Positions 34,356-44,551 of a stretch of 64,000 nucleotides of DNA are shown here, one piece after another. Numbering within the stretch: the stretch's first letter is position 1; each line of letters opens with the position of its first letter. A model generated the notes under the pieces. It had not been told where the DNA came from and did not search any database. It saw only the letters and a program-made list of their open reading frames with translations. The DNA lies in contig NZ_FUKR01000036.1 of NCBI RefSeq assembly GCF_900163835.1, positions 186,001 to 250,000 of the forward strand. Reading direction: 5' to 3'. Position numbers and translations under genes: made by a program. The DNA comes from Mycetocola reblochoni REB411. Its GTDB lineage: Bacteria; Actinomycetota; Actinomycetes; Actinomycetales; Microbacteriaceae.

Positions 34356-37300
34356 ATGGCCTACCCCAAGAACAGCCCCTCGGACGGCGCCGCGTTCGGC
34401 GTCACCGCGAGCCCTCGCTTCCCCGCCATCGAGGAGGGCGTCCTCGCCTTCTGGGCGGAGGACGACACCTTCGCCGCCTCGGTCGCGCAGCGCGACGGCG
34501 CACCGGAGTGGGTCTTCTACGACGGGCCGCCGTTCGCCAACGGGCTGCCGCACTACGGCCACCTCCTCACGGGCTACGCGAAGGACGTCTTCCCCCGCTT
34601 CCAGACGATGCGCGGCAAGCAGGTCCAGCGTCGCTTCGGCTGGGACACGCACGGCCTGCCCGCCGAGCTCGAGGCCGAGCGCCAGCTCGGGATCACCGAC
34701 AAGAGCCAGATCGAGGAGATGGGCCTGGCAGCCTTCAACGCGGCCGCCCGCAGCTCGGTGCTGCGCTACACGGACGAGTGGCGCGAGTACGTCACCCGGC
34801 AGGCCAGGTGGGTGGACTTCGACGGCGGGTACAAGACCCTCGACGTCACCTACATGGAGAGCGTCATCTGGGCCTTCAAGCAGCTGCATGAGAAGGGCCT
34901 CGCCTACGAGGGTTACCGGGTGCTGCCGTACTGCTGGCGAGACCAGACGCCGCTGAGCAACCACGAGCTGCGCATGGACGACGACGTCTACAAGATGCGG
35001 CAGGACCAGACCGTCACCGTGACGTTCCCCCTGGTGGGCGAGCGCGCCGCCGGGCTCGGGCTGGAGGGCGTGTCCGCGCTGGCGTGGACCACGACGCCGT
35101 GGACGCTGCCGACGAACGCGGCCCTCGCCGTCGGGCCCGACATCTCCTACGTCGTCGTGCCTGAGGGGCCGCGGGGGGCTGCCGACGTCGCCGCGGGAGG
35201 CGAGCGCGACGGCTCGCGCGGGAACCGCTACCTGATCGCCGCCGAGCTGCTCGGCGCCTACGCCACCGACCTCGGCTACGCGGACGCCGCGGAGGCGACG
35301 GACGCGGTCGTCGCGCGCGTGACGGGGAGCGAGCTGGCCGGGGTCCGCTACGAGCCGCTCTTCGACTACTACACCGATGCGGACGAGTACAACGTCGCCG
35401 CCTCGTGGCAGTTCCTCGTCGGCGACTACGTCACCACCACGGACGGAACCGGAATCGTCCACCAGGCACCCGCCTACGGCGAGGAGGACCAGAAGCTCTG
35501 CGAGGCCGCCGGCATCCCCGTGATCCTGTCGCTCGACGAGGGCGGGCGTTTCACCTCCGCCGTCACCGACGTCGCCGGGGAGCTGTGGCTCGACGCGAAC
35601 AAGCCGCTCACCCGCTTGGTGCGGGACCGGGGGCGTCTGCTGCGCCAGGCCAGCTACGAGCACTCCTACCCGCACTGCTGGCGCTGCCGCAACCCGCTCA
35701 TCTACAAGGCGGTGTCGAGCTGGTTCGTCCGGGTCCCCGAGTTCCGCGACCGCATGGAGGAGCTCAACCAGGAGATCACCTGGGTTCCGGAGAACGTCAA
35801 GGACGGCCAGTTCGGCAAGTGGCTCTCCGGCGCGCGCGACTGGTCGATCAGCCGCAACCGCTACTGGGGCTCGCCGATCCCGGTCTGGAAGAGCGACAAC
35901 CCGGACTTCCCGCGCATCGACGTGTACGGCTCGCTCGCCGAGCTGGAGCGCGACTTCGGCCGTCTGCCGCTGAACGCCGACGGCGAGCCGGACCTGCACC
36001 GGCCGTACATCGACGAGCTGACCAGGCCCAACCCGGACGACCCGAGCGGGGCGTCAACGATGCGACGCATCACGGACGTGCTCGACGTGTGGTTCGACTC
36101 CGGATCGATGCCGTTCGCCCAGGTGCACTACCCCTTCGAGAACCAGGAGTGGTTCGACACCCACAACCCGGCGGACTTCATCGTCGAGTACATCGGGCAG
36201 ACGCGCGGCTGGTTCTACCTGCTGCACGTGCTGTCGACGGCGCTGTTCGACCGCCCGGCCTTCCGCAACGTGATCAGCCACGGCATCGTCCTGGGCAGTG
36301 ACGGGCAGAAGATGTCGAAGTCGCTGCGCAACTACCCCGACGTCTCCGAGGTCCTCGACCGCGACGGCTCCGACGCGATGCGCTGGTTCCTCATGGCTAG
36401 CCCGGTGCTCCGCGGGGGCAACCTCGTCGTCACCGAGGAGGGCATCCGCGAGGGCGTGCGTCAGGTGCTGCTGCCGCTGTGGAACACCTGGTACTTCTTC
36501 TCCGTCTACGCCAACCTCGCCCGCGATGGCGGCTACGAGGCGTCGTGGTCGACCGCGTCGGAGGAGGTGCTGGACCGCTACATCCTCGCCAAGACCCGTG
36601 AGCTCGTCGTCGAGGTCACGGACCGCCTGGAGGCGCTCGACTCGACCACCGCCGCCGCGAGCCTCCGCGACTTCGCCGACGTGCTCACCAACTGGTACGT
36701 GCGCCGATCGCGCGACCGGTTCTGGGACGGCGTCGCGGCTGACGGCTCCGGCTCGGCCGCGTTCGACACGCTCTACACGGTGCTCGAGACGGTGTCCCGC
36801 GTCGCGGCGCCGCTGCTGCCGCTGGCGACGGAGAGCATCTGGAAGGGCCTGACCGGCGGGCGCAGCGTGCACCTCACCGACTGGCCCGACCCGGCGTCGT
36901 TCCCCGAGGACGGTGCCCTCGTCGACGCGATGGACAGGGTCAGGACGCTGACCGGCGTCGTGCAGGCGCTGCGCAAGCGCGCCGGGCGTCGGGTGCGTCA
37001 GCCGCTCAGCCTCGTCACGGTGGTCGCCCCCGGCGCGGCCGCGCTCGCGCCCTTCGCGGAGATCCTCCGGGACGAGCTCAACGTCAAGCGCGTCGAGTTC
37101 CTCGAGTTCGACGAGGGGGCGACGGCCAGGCACGGCATCACGCAGAGACTGACCGTGAACGCCAGGGCCGCGGGCCCGCGGCTCGGCCGGACCGTCCAGC
37201 AGGCGATCGCCGCGGCGAAGTCGGGCGACTGGTCCGAGTCCGACGGTATCGTCGTCGCCGGTGGGCTGGCGCTGGAGCCGGGGGAGTACGAGCTTGTTCT

Positions 37301-37775
37301 CGAGACGGCGGACGCCGGCGAAGCGAGCAGGGAGACCGGTCTGCTTCCCGGCGGCGGCTTCGTCCTGCTCGACACCGCGCTCACCCCCGAGCTCGAGGCG
37401 GAGGGTCTGGCTCGTGACCTCATCCGTGCTGTCCAGGACGCGCGCAAGCGCGCCGACTTCGACATGTCCGACCGGATCGCGCTGACGGTCGTCTTCGCCG
37501 ACGAGGAGGACGCGGCGGCCATCCGGGGCGCCGACGCGGTCGATGTGGCGGCGGAGACGCTCGCCCTCGACGCGGACGGCGCCCCGGGGTTCCGCATCCT
37601 TTCCCCCTCGACGGGTGTCCCCGCCGAGGCGGCCGACGCTCCGCTGGACGCCTGGCTGGCCGCGGTGGACGCGGACCCCTCCGAGCACGACCAGGACGTC
37701 GCCGCCGTACAGTACGCGAACGTCGGGCGATTCGTCGTCCGCGTGAGCCGCCGGACGGAGCACGCCGATGTCTGA
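34356..37775 (+). CDS. ileS: isoleucine--tRNA ligase, eukaryote-like type (IleRS2)
   Basis: Class I synthetase of 1139 residues, markedly longer than the classical bacterial IleRS (about 940). The nucleotide motif reads HYGH (66-69) instead of HIGH, and KMSKS is at 652-656. Both length and HYGH mark the IleRS2 branch of actinobacteria and eukaryotic cytosol, which is known for low sensitivity to mupirocin. The editing domain lies roughly 200-420 ([17 protein letters not shown]); the usual C-terminal Zn finger of IleRS1 is replaced by the long helical and alpha/beta tail. ATG 34356 has GGAGAG upstream and is under the T-box. folC overlaps the end by eight bases. Confidence 0.97.
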   Translation: MAYPKNSPSDGAAFGVTASPRFPAIEEGVLAFWAEDDTFAASVAQRDGAPEWVFYDGPPFANGLPHYGHLLTGYAKDVFPRFQTMRGKQVQRRFGWDTHGLPAELEAERQLGITDKSQIEEMGLAAFNAAARSSVLRYTDEWREYVTRQARWVDFDGGYKTLDVTYMESVIWAFKQLHEKGLAYEGYRVLPYCWRDQTPLSNHELRMDDDVYKMRQDQTVTVTFPLVGERAAGLGLEGVSALAWTTTPWTLPTNAALAVGPDISYVVVPEGPRGAADVAAGGERDGSRGNRYLIAAELLGAYATDLGYADAAEATDAVVARVTGSELAGVRYEPLFDYYTDADEYNVAASWQFLVGDYVTTTDGTGIVHQAPAYGEEDQKLCEAAGIPVILSLDEGGRFTSAVTDVAGELWLDANKPLTRLVRDRGRLLRQASYEHSYPHCWRCRNPLIYKAVSSWFVRVPEFRDRMEELNQEITWVPENVKDGQFGKWLSGARDWSISRNRYWGSPIPVWKSDNPDFPRIDVYGSLAELERDFGRLPLNADGEPDLHRPYIDELTRPNPDDPSGASTMRRITDVLDVWFDSGSMPFAQVHYPFENQEWFDTHNPADFIVEYIGQTRGWFYLLHVLSTALFDRPAFRNVISHGIVLGSDGQKMSKSLRNYPDVSEVLDRDGSDAMRWFLMASPVLRGGNLVVTEEGIREGVRQVLLPLWNTWYFFSVYANLARDGGYEASWSTASEEVLDRYILAKTRELVVEVTDRLEALDSTTAAASLRDFADVLTNWYVRRSRDRFWDGVAADGSGSAAFDTLYTVLETVSRVAAPLLPLATESIWKGLTGGRSVHLTDWPDPASFPEDGALVDAMDRVRTLTGVVQALRKRAGRRVRQPLSLVTVVAPGAAALAPFAEILRDELNVKRVEFLEFDEGATARHGITQRLTVNARAAGPRLGRTVQQAIAAAKSGDWSESDGIVVAGGLALEPGEYELVLETADAGEASRETGLLPGGGFVLLDTALTPELEAEGLARDLIRAVQDARKRADFDMSDRIALTVVFADEEDAAAIRGADAVDVAAETLALDADGAPGFRILSPSTGVPAEAADAPLDAWLAAVDADPSEHDQDVAAVQYANVGRFVVRVSRRTEHADV

Positions 37776-39117
37776 TCTCAGGGACGAGGCCGACGCCATC
37801 TACCGTGCGCTCCTGGAGCGGACGGGGGAGGGGACGCCGCGTCCGGGCCTGGCCCCGACGCGGAGCGCCCTGCAGCTGCTCGGCGATCCGCAGCGCGCCT
37901 ATCCGGTGATCCAGCTGACGGGGACCAACGGCAAGACCAGCACCGCCCGGATGATCGACGCCCTGCTGCGCGCCCACGGGCTGCGCACCGGACGCTTCAC
38001 GAGCCCGCACATCGACCGCTTCACCGAGCGGATCGCGATCGATGGCGAGCCGATCAGCGACGAGGACCTCGTCCGCAACTGGGAGGAGATCGAGCCGTTC
38101 ATCGCGATGGCCGACCGCGCGCTGGTCGAGCAGGGCGCGCACCGGCTGACGTACTTCGAGGTGCTCACCGTTCTCGCCTTCGCCGCCTTCGCCGATGCGC
38201 CCGTCGACGTCGCCGTGGTCGAGGTGGGCATGGGGGGTGAGTGGGACTCGACGAACACCGCGGACGCGGAGGTCGCCGTCTTCACCCCCATCGACCTGGA
38301 TCACACCGACCGGCTCGGCCGCACCATCGCCCAGATCGCGACGACCAAGTCCGGGATCATCAAGCCGGGAGCCCGCGTGGTCAGCGCCGCCCAGCCGCCC
38401 GAGGCTGCCGCGGTGCTGCGCGCCGCAGCCGAACGCTTCGAGGCCACGCTGAACGAGGAGGGCGCGGAGTTCGACCTCGTCGAGGACCGCGTCGCCGTCG
38501 GCGGCCAGCTGATCACGGTGAGGGGCCGGGCGGCCCGCTACGCCGACGTCTTCCTCCCGCTGCTCGGCGCGCACCAGGGGCAGAACGCGGCGACCGCGAT
38601 CGCCGCCGTCGAGACGTTCCTCGGCGACGGCACCCAGCCGCTGACGGCCGAGCTCGTCGAGGAGGGGCTCGCCGCTGCGAGCTCGCCCGGGCGGCTTCAG
38701 CCGGTCGCCACGGGGCCGAGCATCGTCGTCGACGCCGCCCACAACCCGCACGGCGCGCGAGCCCTGGCGGCGGCGATCGGTGAGTTCTTCGACTTCGACG
38801 GTGTCGCGCTGGTCATCGGCGTGCTCGCCGACAAGGACGCCGAGGGGATCCTGCGCGCGCTCCAGCCGGTCGTGGACAGGGTGTACCTCACCCGGTCCGA
38901 GTCGGAGCGCGCGCTCGACGTGGAGGAGCTCGACCGGATCGCCCAGCGCGTGTTCCCCGTCGACACCGTCTTCGTCCAGGACCACCTCGAGGACGCCCTC
39001 AGCGCTGCCCGTGACTGGGCGGCGGAGGGCGACAGGCGCGGTGTGCTCGTGACGGGGTCGATCACGCTGATCGGCGAGGTCAACGGGATCGTCGAGGACA
39101 GGGGGTGGAGGGAGTGA
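37768..39117 (+). CDS. folC: bifunctional folylpolyglutamate/dihydrofolate synthase
   Basis: Adds glutamate to dihydropteroate or to folates, an ATP-dependent Mur-ligase-like reaction in the cytoplasm. The P-loop TGTNGKTS is at residues 51-58, followed by [20 protein letters not shown] and the Mur-type [12 protein letters not shown]. The C-terminal domain has [16 protein letters not shown] and [12 protein letters not shown], which are standard. 449 residues. The start overlaps ileS by eight bases and the end overlaps the DUF4233 gene by 13, so the ileS-folC-DUF4233-ndk set is one translated unit. Confidence 0.96.
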   Translation: MSDLRDEADAIYRALLERTGEGTPRPGLAPTRSALQLLGDPQRAYPVIQLTGTNGKTSTARMIDALLRAHGLRTGRFTSPHIDRFTERIAIDGEPISDEDLVRNWEEIEPFIAMADRALVEQGAHRLTYFEVLTVLAFAAFADAPVDVAVVEVGMGGEWDSTNTADAEVAVFTPIDLDHTDRLGRTIAQIATTKSGIIKPGARVVSAAQPPEAAAVLRAAAERFEATLNEEGAEFDLVEDRVAVGGQLITVRGRAARYADVFLPLLGAHQGQNAATAIAAVETFLGDGTQPLTAELVEEGLAAASSPGRLQPVATGPSIVVDAAHNPHGARALAAAIGEFFDFDGVALVIGVLADKDAEGILRALQPVVDRVYLTRSESERALDVEELDRIAQRVFPVDTVFVQDHLEDALSAARDWAAEGDRRGVLVTGSITLIGEVNGIVEDRGWRE

Positions 39118-39470
39118 GGGGGCGAAGCATCACCCAGATGCTCGGTGCCGTCGTCGTGACCTTCGAACTCCTGGTCATCTTCCTCGGCTCGCTCGTCGCG
39201 TTCGGGCTCAAGGCCGTGCCGCCGGCGACCGCGTTCATCGGCGGAGGGGCGATCTGCCTGGCGCTCATCGTCAGCGCCGTGCTGCTTCCCCGTCGGGTGG
39301 GGGTGGTCGTCGGGACGGTCGTCCATGTCGCTATCGTTGTCACCGGCGTGCTGCTGCCGGCGATGTACGTCGTCGGCGGGCTCTTCCTCGCCCTCTGGGT
39401 GTACTGCATGTACACCGGTACCACGATCGACCGAGGCCGCCTCGCGGCCGGAACGGAGTCCGCCCCATGA
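39105..39470 (+). CDS. DUF4233 family membrane protein
   Basis: A 121-residue integral membrane protein with four hydrophobic segments (about residues 14-35, 40-60, 62-82 and 84-104) and short charged loops. The size, the four-helix layout and above all the place between folC and ndk match the actinobacterial DUF4233 family, whose role is not known. Two GTG starts are possible, 39105 and 39114; the first has GAGG at a proper distance. Its stop overlaps the ndk ATG by four bases. Confidence 0.85.
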   Translation: MEGVRGRSITQMLGAVVVTFELLVIFLGSLVAFGLKAVPPATAFIGGGAICLALIVSAVLLPRRVGVVVGTVVHVAIVVTGVLLPAMYVVGGLFLALWVYCMYTGTTIDRGRLAAGTESAP

Positions 39471-39883
39471 ACATCGAAGAAACCCTCGTCCTGGTCAAGC
39501 CCGACGGCGTCGCCCGCGGCCTCACCGGCGAGATCCTCCGCCGGGTCGAGGCGAAGGGCTACTCGCTCATCGACCTGCGCCTCGTCCAGCCCGACCGCGA
39601 GCTGCTCGCCGCGCACTACGAGGAGCACCAGGGCAAGCCCTTCTACGAGCCCCTCGTCGAGTTCATGCAGTCCGGTCCGGTCGTCGCGATCCGCCTCGCG
39701 GGCAACCGCGTGATCGAGGGCTTCCGTTCACTGGCCGGCACGACCGACCCGACGACGGCCGCCCCCGGCACGATCCGCGGCGACCTCGGCCGGGATTGGG
39801 GACTGGCCGTTCAGCAGAACCTCGTGCACGGGTCCGACAGCCCCGAGTCCGCTGCCCGTGAGCTCGGTCTCTGGTTCGGCTGA
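39467..39883 (+). CDS. ndk: nucleoside diphosphate kinase
   Basis: Exchanges the terminal phosphate between nucleoside tri- and diphosphates through a phosphohistidine. The active histidine is His121 in NLVHGSDSPESA; the nucleotide site has TLVLVKPDGV at the N-terminus and GTIRGDLG. 138 residues is the usual bacterial size. It is the last gene of the ileS-folC-DUF4233-ndk unit (start overlaps the preceding stop by four bases) and ends before a strong bidirectional terminator. Confidence 0.98.
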   Translation: MNIEETLVLVKPDGVARGLTGEILRRVEAKGYSLIDLRLVQPDRELLAAHYEEHQGKPFYEPLVEFMQSGPVVAIRLAGNRVIEGFRSLAGTTDPTTAAPGTIRGDLGRDWGLAVQQNLVHGSDSPESAARELGLWFG

Positions 39884-39992
39884 GTGTCGACTGCTGCTGC
39901 GCTGACGCGTGGTGTTCGGACGCCGCGACGTCCGCTCGCCCGCGCCGGACGCGGCTGACGTTCGGACGCCGCTGACGGCGGGCCGACGCGGG

Positions 39993-40029
39993 GAACGCGG
40001 CGGGGAGAGACGATCTCCCCGCCGCGTTC
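39993..40029. terminator. bidirectional terminator between ndk and VKOR-like gene
   Basis: A perfect 16-pair inverted repeat GAACGCGGCGGGGAGA with a five-base loop, between converging genes. On the + strand it is followed by TGTTG, a weak T-rich tail. Confidence 0.9.
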
Positions 40030-40059
40030 TGTTGCGCGCCGGGCGCGGCGGGCGTCCGC

Positions 40060-40668
40060 TCAGAGGTAGGACAGGACGTCGAGGCGCAGCTGGGCGATGA
40101 GGGCGACCACCAGGTAGCACAGCAGCACGAGCAGCGGCAGCCAGGAGCTCGCCCTGTCGGCGACGCGCCGCCCGCGCTCGGGCAGCCCGAGGACGTCGCC
40201 GCGGGCGATGAAGAGCACCGTGGAGAGGAAGGCCGGGATCGTCACGGCCCAGGTGACCATGCACCACGGGCACAGCGTTCCGAGGACGAACACCGACTGC
40301 GAGATGAGCCAGATCACCAGACCGATGGCGAAGGCCATGCCGGCGGTGAACACGAGCCAGAACCACCGGGGCATCCGGACCCCGCTCACCGCGACGACAC
40401 CGGCGACGAGCACCATCGCCCAACCGGCGAGGCCGAGGATCGGGTTGGGGAAGCCGAACACCGCACCCTGCCACGAGTCGAGGTTCTTGCCGCACTGCAC
40501 GAGCAGGCTGAAGTTGCAGGAGAGGACGGCGTCCGGGTCGGCGAGCTGACGGAACTTGTCGATCGTGAGCGCGAACGCCGCAGCCCAGGCGATGAGGGAG
40601 GTGACGATGAGGACGACGCCGAGCGAACGCTGGCCCCTCGGCGTCGCGACGTCGGTAGCGGTGTACAC
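40060..40668 (-). CDS. vitamin K epoxide reductase (VKOR) family membrane protein
   Basis: Quinone-linked thiol oxidoreductase of the membrane, which in actinobacteria reoxidises the secreted disulfide-forming protein DsbA. The CPWC active motif is at 133-136 in TLCPWCMVTW, and the shuttle cysteines are Cys51 (VLSCNFS) and Cys59 (LVQCGKN). Five hydrophobic helices are predicted in 202 residues. There is no fused thioredoxin domain. The GTG start at 40668 gives the N-terminus MYTATDVATP; no better ATG exists. It is divergent from rne across a 305-base leader region. Confidence 0.93.
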   Translation of the reverse strand: MYTATDVATPRGQRSLGVVLIVTSLIAWAAAFALTIDKFRQLADPDAVLSCNFSLLVQCGKNLDSWQGAVFGFPNPILGLAGWAMVLVAGVVAVSGVRMPRWFWLVFTAGMAFAIGLVIWLISQSVFVLGTLCPWCMVTWAVTIPAFLSTVLFIARGDVLGLPERGRRVADRASSWLPLLVLLCYLVVALIAQLRLDVLSYL

Positions 40669-40973
40669 ACTCCGATTGTGCCACGCGGGTTGCGGGGTTC
40701 AGCTGCCTTCCGTGCCTGCGGGGGAGCATGCGGTAGTCTGAATCCGTGGTTGACGGTGAACGTCGGCCACGGATTAGAGTTTTGGCCGCCGCGGCGGCCG
40801 GAGGCGGTCCGCTTCACGGCGGATCGGACCAGAAGCACCGGTCGGTCGGAGTACCGATCGGGCACAGAACGTTCAGACCACTGAAGATGTGCGAGTCGCC
40901 CCGCAGAGGGGCGCCCGCAGAAGAGTTCCCGTCCCGTGGAGACACGGCGAACGGATGAGGAGTGCACCAGTCC
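40669..40973 (+). promoter_or_regulatory. divergent region with rne promoter candidate and long leader
   Basis: No gene is seen in these 305 bases. A promoter-like TTGACG (40750-40755) with TAGAGT (40775-40780) at 19 bases spacing would give an RNA start near 40787 and a leader of about 190 bases for rne. A perfect palindrome CCGCCGCGGCGG lies directly after it, at the likely 5' end of the RNA. A second -10-like TAGTCT is at 40734-40739. Long rne leaders are used for autoregulation in other bacteria; here that is inference only. Confidence 0.4.
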
Positions 40974-43900
40974 ATGGTGAAAGACAACGACACAAACGAA
41001 AACAGCTCGACCGACAGCGTGGCGGAGCACGAGGCCGCGGTCCAGACGGAGGGACGGCAGGCGGACGCGGTGATCGACACCGCCGTTCCCGATGCGGCGG
41101 GGGCCGCTGCCGCTGCGGCTGAGTCCGCCGCGGCCGCGACCGATGCGGATGAGCCCGCGGGTGCCGCGCCCGACACCGCCCCGGCGGGGAAGGCGACCGA
41201 CAGCGACGCCTCCGCGTCGGCGGACGAGGGCACGGACGCGTCGGTGGAAGCCGGCGCTGCCGTCGCCGGCGACCAGCACACTCCGGTGGCCGAGCAGGAC
41301 ATCCCGGCCGCGTTCGTGTCGAAGGTGAGCACCACGCTCGTCTTCCGCGCTCCCGACCTCAGCGCCTACCCGCCGCTGCCCCCGCTTCCGGGCAGCGGTC
41401 ATGATCGCGACGACGACGAGACCGACGAGCCCTCCGGGTCGTCGACGCGCCGCCGCAGCCGCCGCAGGGGGGATGACCGTAGGAACGACGACCGTCGCGA
41501 CGACGAGCCCCGCCGGCGCGAGCCCGAGCTCATCACCGAGCCGCAGAAGATCAAGGGCTCCACACGGCTCGAGGCAAAGAAGCAGCGTCGCCGCGATGGC
41601 CGCGACGCCGGGCGTCGCCGGAGCGTCGTGACCGAGGCGGAGTTCCTCGCCCGGCGCGAGTCGGTCGACCGCTCGATGATCGTGCGCTCGCTCCCGAACC
41701 GCACGCAGATCGGCGTCCTCGAGGACGGCGTCCTCGTGGAGCACTACGTCGCCAGGAGCCAGGAGGCGAGCCTCATCGGCAACGTCTACCTGGGTCGTGT
41801 GCAGAACGTGCTCCCGAGCATGGAGGCGGCCTTCATCGACATCGGCCGCGGTCGCAACGCCGTGCTCTACTCGGGTGAGGTCGACTGGGACAGCCTCGAG
41901 AACGGCAACCAGCCGCGCCGGATCGAGCTCGCGCTCAAGCCCGGTGACAAGGTGCTCGTGCAGGTCACGAAGGACCCCGTCGGGCACAAGGGCGCCAGGC
42001 TCACCAGCCAGATCTCCCTGCCGGGCCGCTACCTCGTCTACGTGCCGAACGGCTCGATGTCCGGCATCTCGCGCAAGCTCCCCGACACCGAGCGGTCCCG
42101 GCTCAAGAAGATCCTCAAGGAGGTCCTGCCCGAGAACGCCGGCGTGATCGTCCGGACCGCGGCCGAGGGCGCGACGGAGGAGCAGCTCACGCTCGACGTC
42201 AGCCGTCTCACCGGCCAGTGGGAGCACATCAGCTCGCGCGTCGCCTCGGCGAGTGCGCCCACTCTGCTGCACGCGGAGCCCGACCTCCTGGTCAAGATCG
42301 TCCGTGACGTGTTCAACGAGGACTTCCAGAAGATGGTCATCGCCGGCGACGACGCCAAGCAGACCATCGAGCAGTACCTGCACCAGGTCGCGCCCGAGCT
42401 CATCGACAGGATCGAGACCTACGAGGGCACGAGGGACGTCTTCGACCAGTACCGGGTGACCGAGCAGATCGAGAAGGCGCTCGACCGCAAGGTGTGGCTG
42501 CCCTCCGGCGGCTCGCTGGTGATCGACCGCACCGAGGCGATGACGGTGATCGACGTCAACACGGGGAAGTTCGTCGGATCCGGCGGCAACCTCGAGGAGA
42601 CGGTCACGAAGAACAACCTCGAGGCCGCCGAGGAGATCGTCCGGCAGCTGCGGCTGCGCGACATCGGTGGGATCATCGTCGTCGACTTCATCGACATGGT
42701 CCTCGAGAGCAACAGGGACCTCGTTCTCCGGCGTCTCATCGAGTGCCTGAGCCGCGACCGCACGAAGCACCAGGTCGCGGAGGTCACCTCGCTCGGCCTC
42801 GTGCAGATGACGCGTAAGAAGCTCGGCCTCGGGCTGCTGGAGACCTTCAGCGAGGCGTGCGAGGTGTGCGCGGGGCGCGGGGTGATCGTGCACCACGAGC
42901 CGGTCGCGAAGCACCGCTCGTCGTCGTCGAACAGCTCTCCCCGGAAGGGCAAGGGGTCCTCGAACGGCTCTTCGTCGAACGGATCGTCGTCGAACGGCTC
43001 CGGCCCGTCGAAGAACGAGTCCAAGGCACACGCCATCACCGATGACGCCAAGAACGCGCTGGCGAAGATCGCCGCCTCCACGCTCGTGGTCGACGGGGCG
43101 ATCGAACACGCCGATGCCGGCGGCCAGGCGGCAGCGGTCGAGGCCGCCGAGACGCGCCCGGCCGACGGAGCGGCGGCGGAGTCCGCGCACACGGACGAGC
43201 CCACCTCGCGACGCGGCGGCCGCGGTCGGGGCCGCGCACGGGGCAAGGGGGACGGCGAGTCCGCCCGCACCAGTGCGTCGACTGAATCGGAGTCGGCCGC
43301 GCGGGAGGTCGCAGGATCCCCGGTGACTGCCTCCGAGCCCGGAGAGCGCGGCACGGATTCCCCGCGCAACGGTTCGCGCCGTGCGTCCGCATCGAGCGCG
43401 TCGTCGGACGGCACGGCCGCGCCGACGGAGCGCGCGAGCGGCGATGAGCGTGCGAGCGGCGATGAGCGTGCGGCGCGCAGGGCGAGGGGCGAGCGTCCGA
43501 CCAGGGCCGAGCGTGCCGAGCGTGCGCGGGCGGCGAAGGAAGCCGAGCGGGCGTCGGCCGGTGAGGCGCCGGCAGGGAGCCGGGCCGCGACGGATCGTCC
43601 GGCGCGCTCGGCGTCGGCGGGCGGTTCGCCGCGCCGGACGACGGCCGATGCCACGGCGCCGGCGGCCACGGCGACGGCGACGGCGAGCGAGTCATCCGCG
43701 ACGACCGCACCCGCGGTGCCCGCCTCCGCCCCGGCCACCCGCCCGGCGTCACGTCGACGTCGGGTGTCGCAGCCCGTCACCGAGGCCGGAACGGCCGCGC
43801 CGGTCGTCCTCGACCTGCCGACGGCTGCACCGCACGGTCGTCCGGCGACGGACACGCGTCAGGCGAAGCAGCTTCTCGACTCCGTGCTCGACAGCCTGCC

Positions 43901-43997
43901 GACGCAGGAGCAGCCGCGAAAGGCCGTGCGTAGCCGCCGCGTGACGACGGATGCGATCACGGGCAGCGTGGGCGAGACTCAGGACTCGGCGGAGTAG
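40974..43997 (+). CDS. rne: ribonuclease E/G
   Basis: Endoribonuclease for mRNA decay and rRNA/tRNA processing. The catalytic core sits centrally (about residues 215-650): S1 domain at about 266-310 (NVYLGRVQNVLPSMEAAFID), catalytic DNase I-like part with DFIDM near 570, and the zinc-link CEVCAGRG near 629. The N-terminal 200 residues are acidic and Ala-rich; the C-terminal 370 residues are low complexity, rich in Ser, Asn, Ala, Arg and Glu, with a short repeated unit ERASGD. This double-sided tail layout is typical of actinobacteria. The start is uncertain: ATG 40974 lies 12 bases after GAGGAG, while GTG 40962 directly abuts it. Confidence 0.96.
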   Translation: MVKDNDTNENSSTDSVAEHEAAVQTEGRQADAVIDTAVPDAAGAAAAAAESAAAATDADEPAGAAPDTAPAGKATDSDASASADEGTDASVEAGAAVAGDQHTPVAEQDIPAAFVSKVSTTLVFRAPDLSAYPPLPPLPGSGHDRDDDETDEPSGSSTRRRSRRRGDDRRNDDRRDDEPRRREPELITEPQKIKGSTRLEAKKQRRRDGRDAGRRRSVVTEAEFLARRESVDRSMIVRSLPNRTQIGVLEDGVLVEHYVARSQEASLIGNVYLGRVQNVLPSMEAAFIDIGRGRNAVLYSGEVDWDSLENGNQPRRIELALKPGDKVLVQVTKDPVGHKGARLTSQISLPGRYLVYVPNGSMSGISRKLPDTERSRLKKILKEVLPENAGVIVRTAAEGATEEQLTLDVSRLTGQWEHISSRVASASAPTLLHAEPDLLVKIVRDVFNEDFQKMVIAGDDAKQTIEQYLHQVAPELIDRIETYEGTRDVFDQYRVTEQIEKALDRKVWLPSGGSLVIDRTEAMTVIDVNTGKFVGSGGNLEETVTKNNLEAAEEIVRQLRLRDIGGIIVVDFIDMVLESNRDLVLRRLIECLSRDRTKHQVAEVTSLGLVQMTRKKLGLGLLETFSEACEVCAGRGVIVHHEPVAKHRSSSSNSSPRKGKGSSNGSSSNGSSSNGSGPSKNESKAHAITDDAKNALAKIAASTLVVDGAIEHADAGGQAAAVEAAETRPADGAAAESAHTDEPTSRRGGRGRGRARGKGDGESARTSASTESESAAREVAGSPVTASEPGERGTDSPRNGSRRASASSASSDGTAAPTERASGDERASGDERAARRARGERPTRAERAERARAAKEAERASAGEAPAGSRAATDRPARSASAGGSPRRTTADATAPAATATATASESSATTAPAVPASAPATRPASRRRRVSQPVTEAGTAAPVVLDLPTAAPHGRPATDTRQAKQLLDSVLDSLPTQEQPRKAVRSRRVTTDAITGSVGETQDSAE

Positions 43998-44269
43998 CCG
44001 CGGGGGTGTCGGTCCTTGGCCGGCACCCTCAGCCCGCTTGCCAGGAGGCGGCGCACGAGGGCGTGGGCGTCGACGCTCACGGCACCCGCGGCGACAAGTT
44101 CGTGGTGGCGTGAGGCCGGGACGTCGTAGTGGTCCAGGTCGAAGCCTCGACGGGGCACCCGGTTGGCGTCGGCGAACGCGTGCAGCTCCTCGATCGACGT
44201 GTCGCTGATCAGATGCGACCACGTGGTGCCGTGGGCGGGCCAGAGCGGGGGGTCGATCAGGACGGCCAT
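43979..44269 (-). CDS. DUF4031 domain-containing protein
   Basis: A 96-residue protein that starts MAVLIDPPLWPAHGTTWSHL and has SDTSIEELHAFADANRVP and GFDLDHYDVPASRHHELVAAGA, the DUF4031 pattern with conserved Trp, His and Asp residues that look like a metal or nucleotide site. The biochemical role is not known to me. Its 3' end overlaps the 3' end of rne by 19 bases on the opposite strand, and a T-tailed terminator for the + strand lies just before its start. Confidence 0.87.
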   Translation of the reverse strand: MAVLIDPPLWPAHGTTWSHLISDTSIEELHAFADANRVPRRGFDLDHYDVPASRHHELVAAGAVSVDAHALVRRLLASGLRVPAKDRHPRGYSAES

Positions 44270-44321
44270 GGGGTCATGCTAGCCGAGCCCCGCGCCGGTC
44301 CCTGTTCCTCGGGGGACGGCC

Positions 44322-44358
44322 GATGCCGGGGTGCAGGGAACCCCGGCATCGGGTTTTT
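44322..44358 (+). terminator. rho-independent terminator with T-tract (for rne)
   Basis: GATGCCGGGG pairs with CCCCGGCATC around a nine-base loop and is followed by GGGTTTTT. The T-tract is on the + strand. It is 325 bases after the rne stop and beyond the whole antisense DUF4031 gene, so it most likely ends the rne transcript and protects the rplU promoter. Confidence 0.88.
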
Positions 44359-44382
44359 CGGCCCGCCGGGGCGTGTCACCAT

Positions 44383-44411
44383 TTGTCCCTCACCCTCGAA
44401 TCGAGTATTCT
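44383..44411 (+). promoter_or_regulatory. promoter of rplU operon
   Basis: TTGTCC (44383-44388) and TATTCT (44406-44411) are 17 bases apart, a good fit to the housekeeping sigma consensus. It lies between the rne terminator and the ribosomal protein genes. Confidence 0.65.
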
Positions 44412-44417
44412 CGATCT

Positions 44418-44551
44418 TTGGTATGCGGTGTGTTGTTCGCACCTCACGGATTTCTGCCGGACGGCAGCCCCAAGGGAACACCCGCCTCGTGCGGAGATTC
44501 CCGCACAGTGTTAGTTCGGAGCGTCAGCTCCCTAAGGAATAGGTACGAGTA
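44418..44551 (+). promoter_or_regulatory. structured 5' leader of rplU
   Basis: About 134 bases of leader hold two perfect small hairpins: GTGCGG/CCGCAC (44489-44506) and GGAGC/GCTCC (44518-44531). The second ends three bases before the ribosome site AAGGAA (44535-44540). This layout would allow L21 to control its own translation, as ribosomal protein leaders do elsewhere. I cannot assign it to a known leader family. Confidence 0.4.

Noticed and set aside
36054-37799. Large minus-strand frames opposite ileS and folC
   Set aside because: They mirror real genes, have no start context and no recognisable domain.
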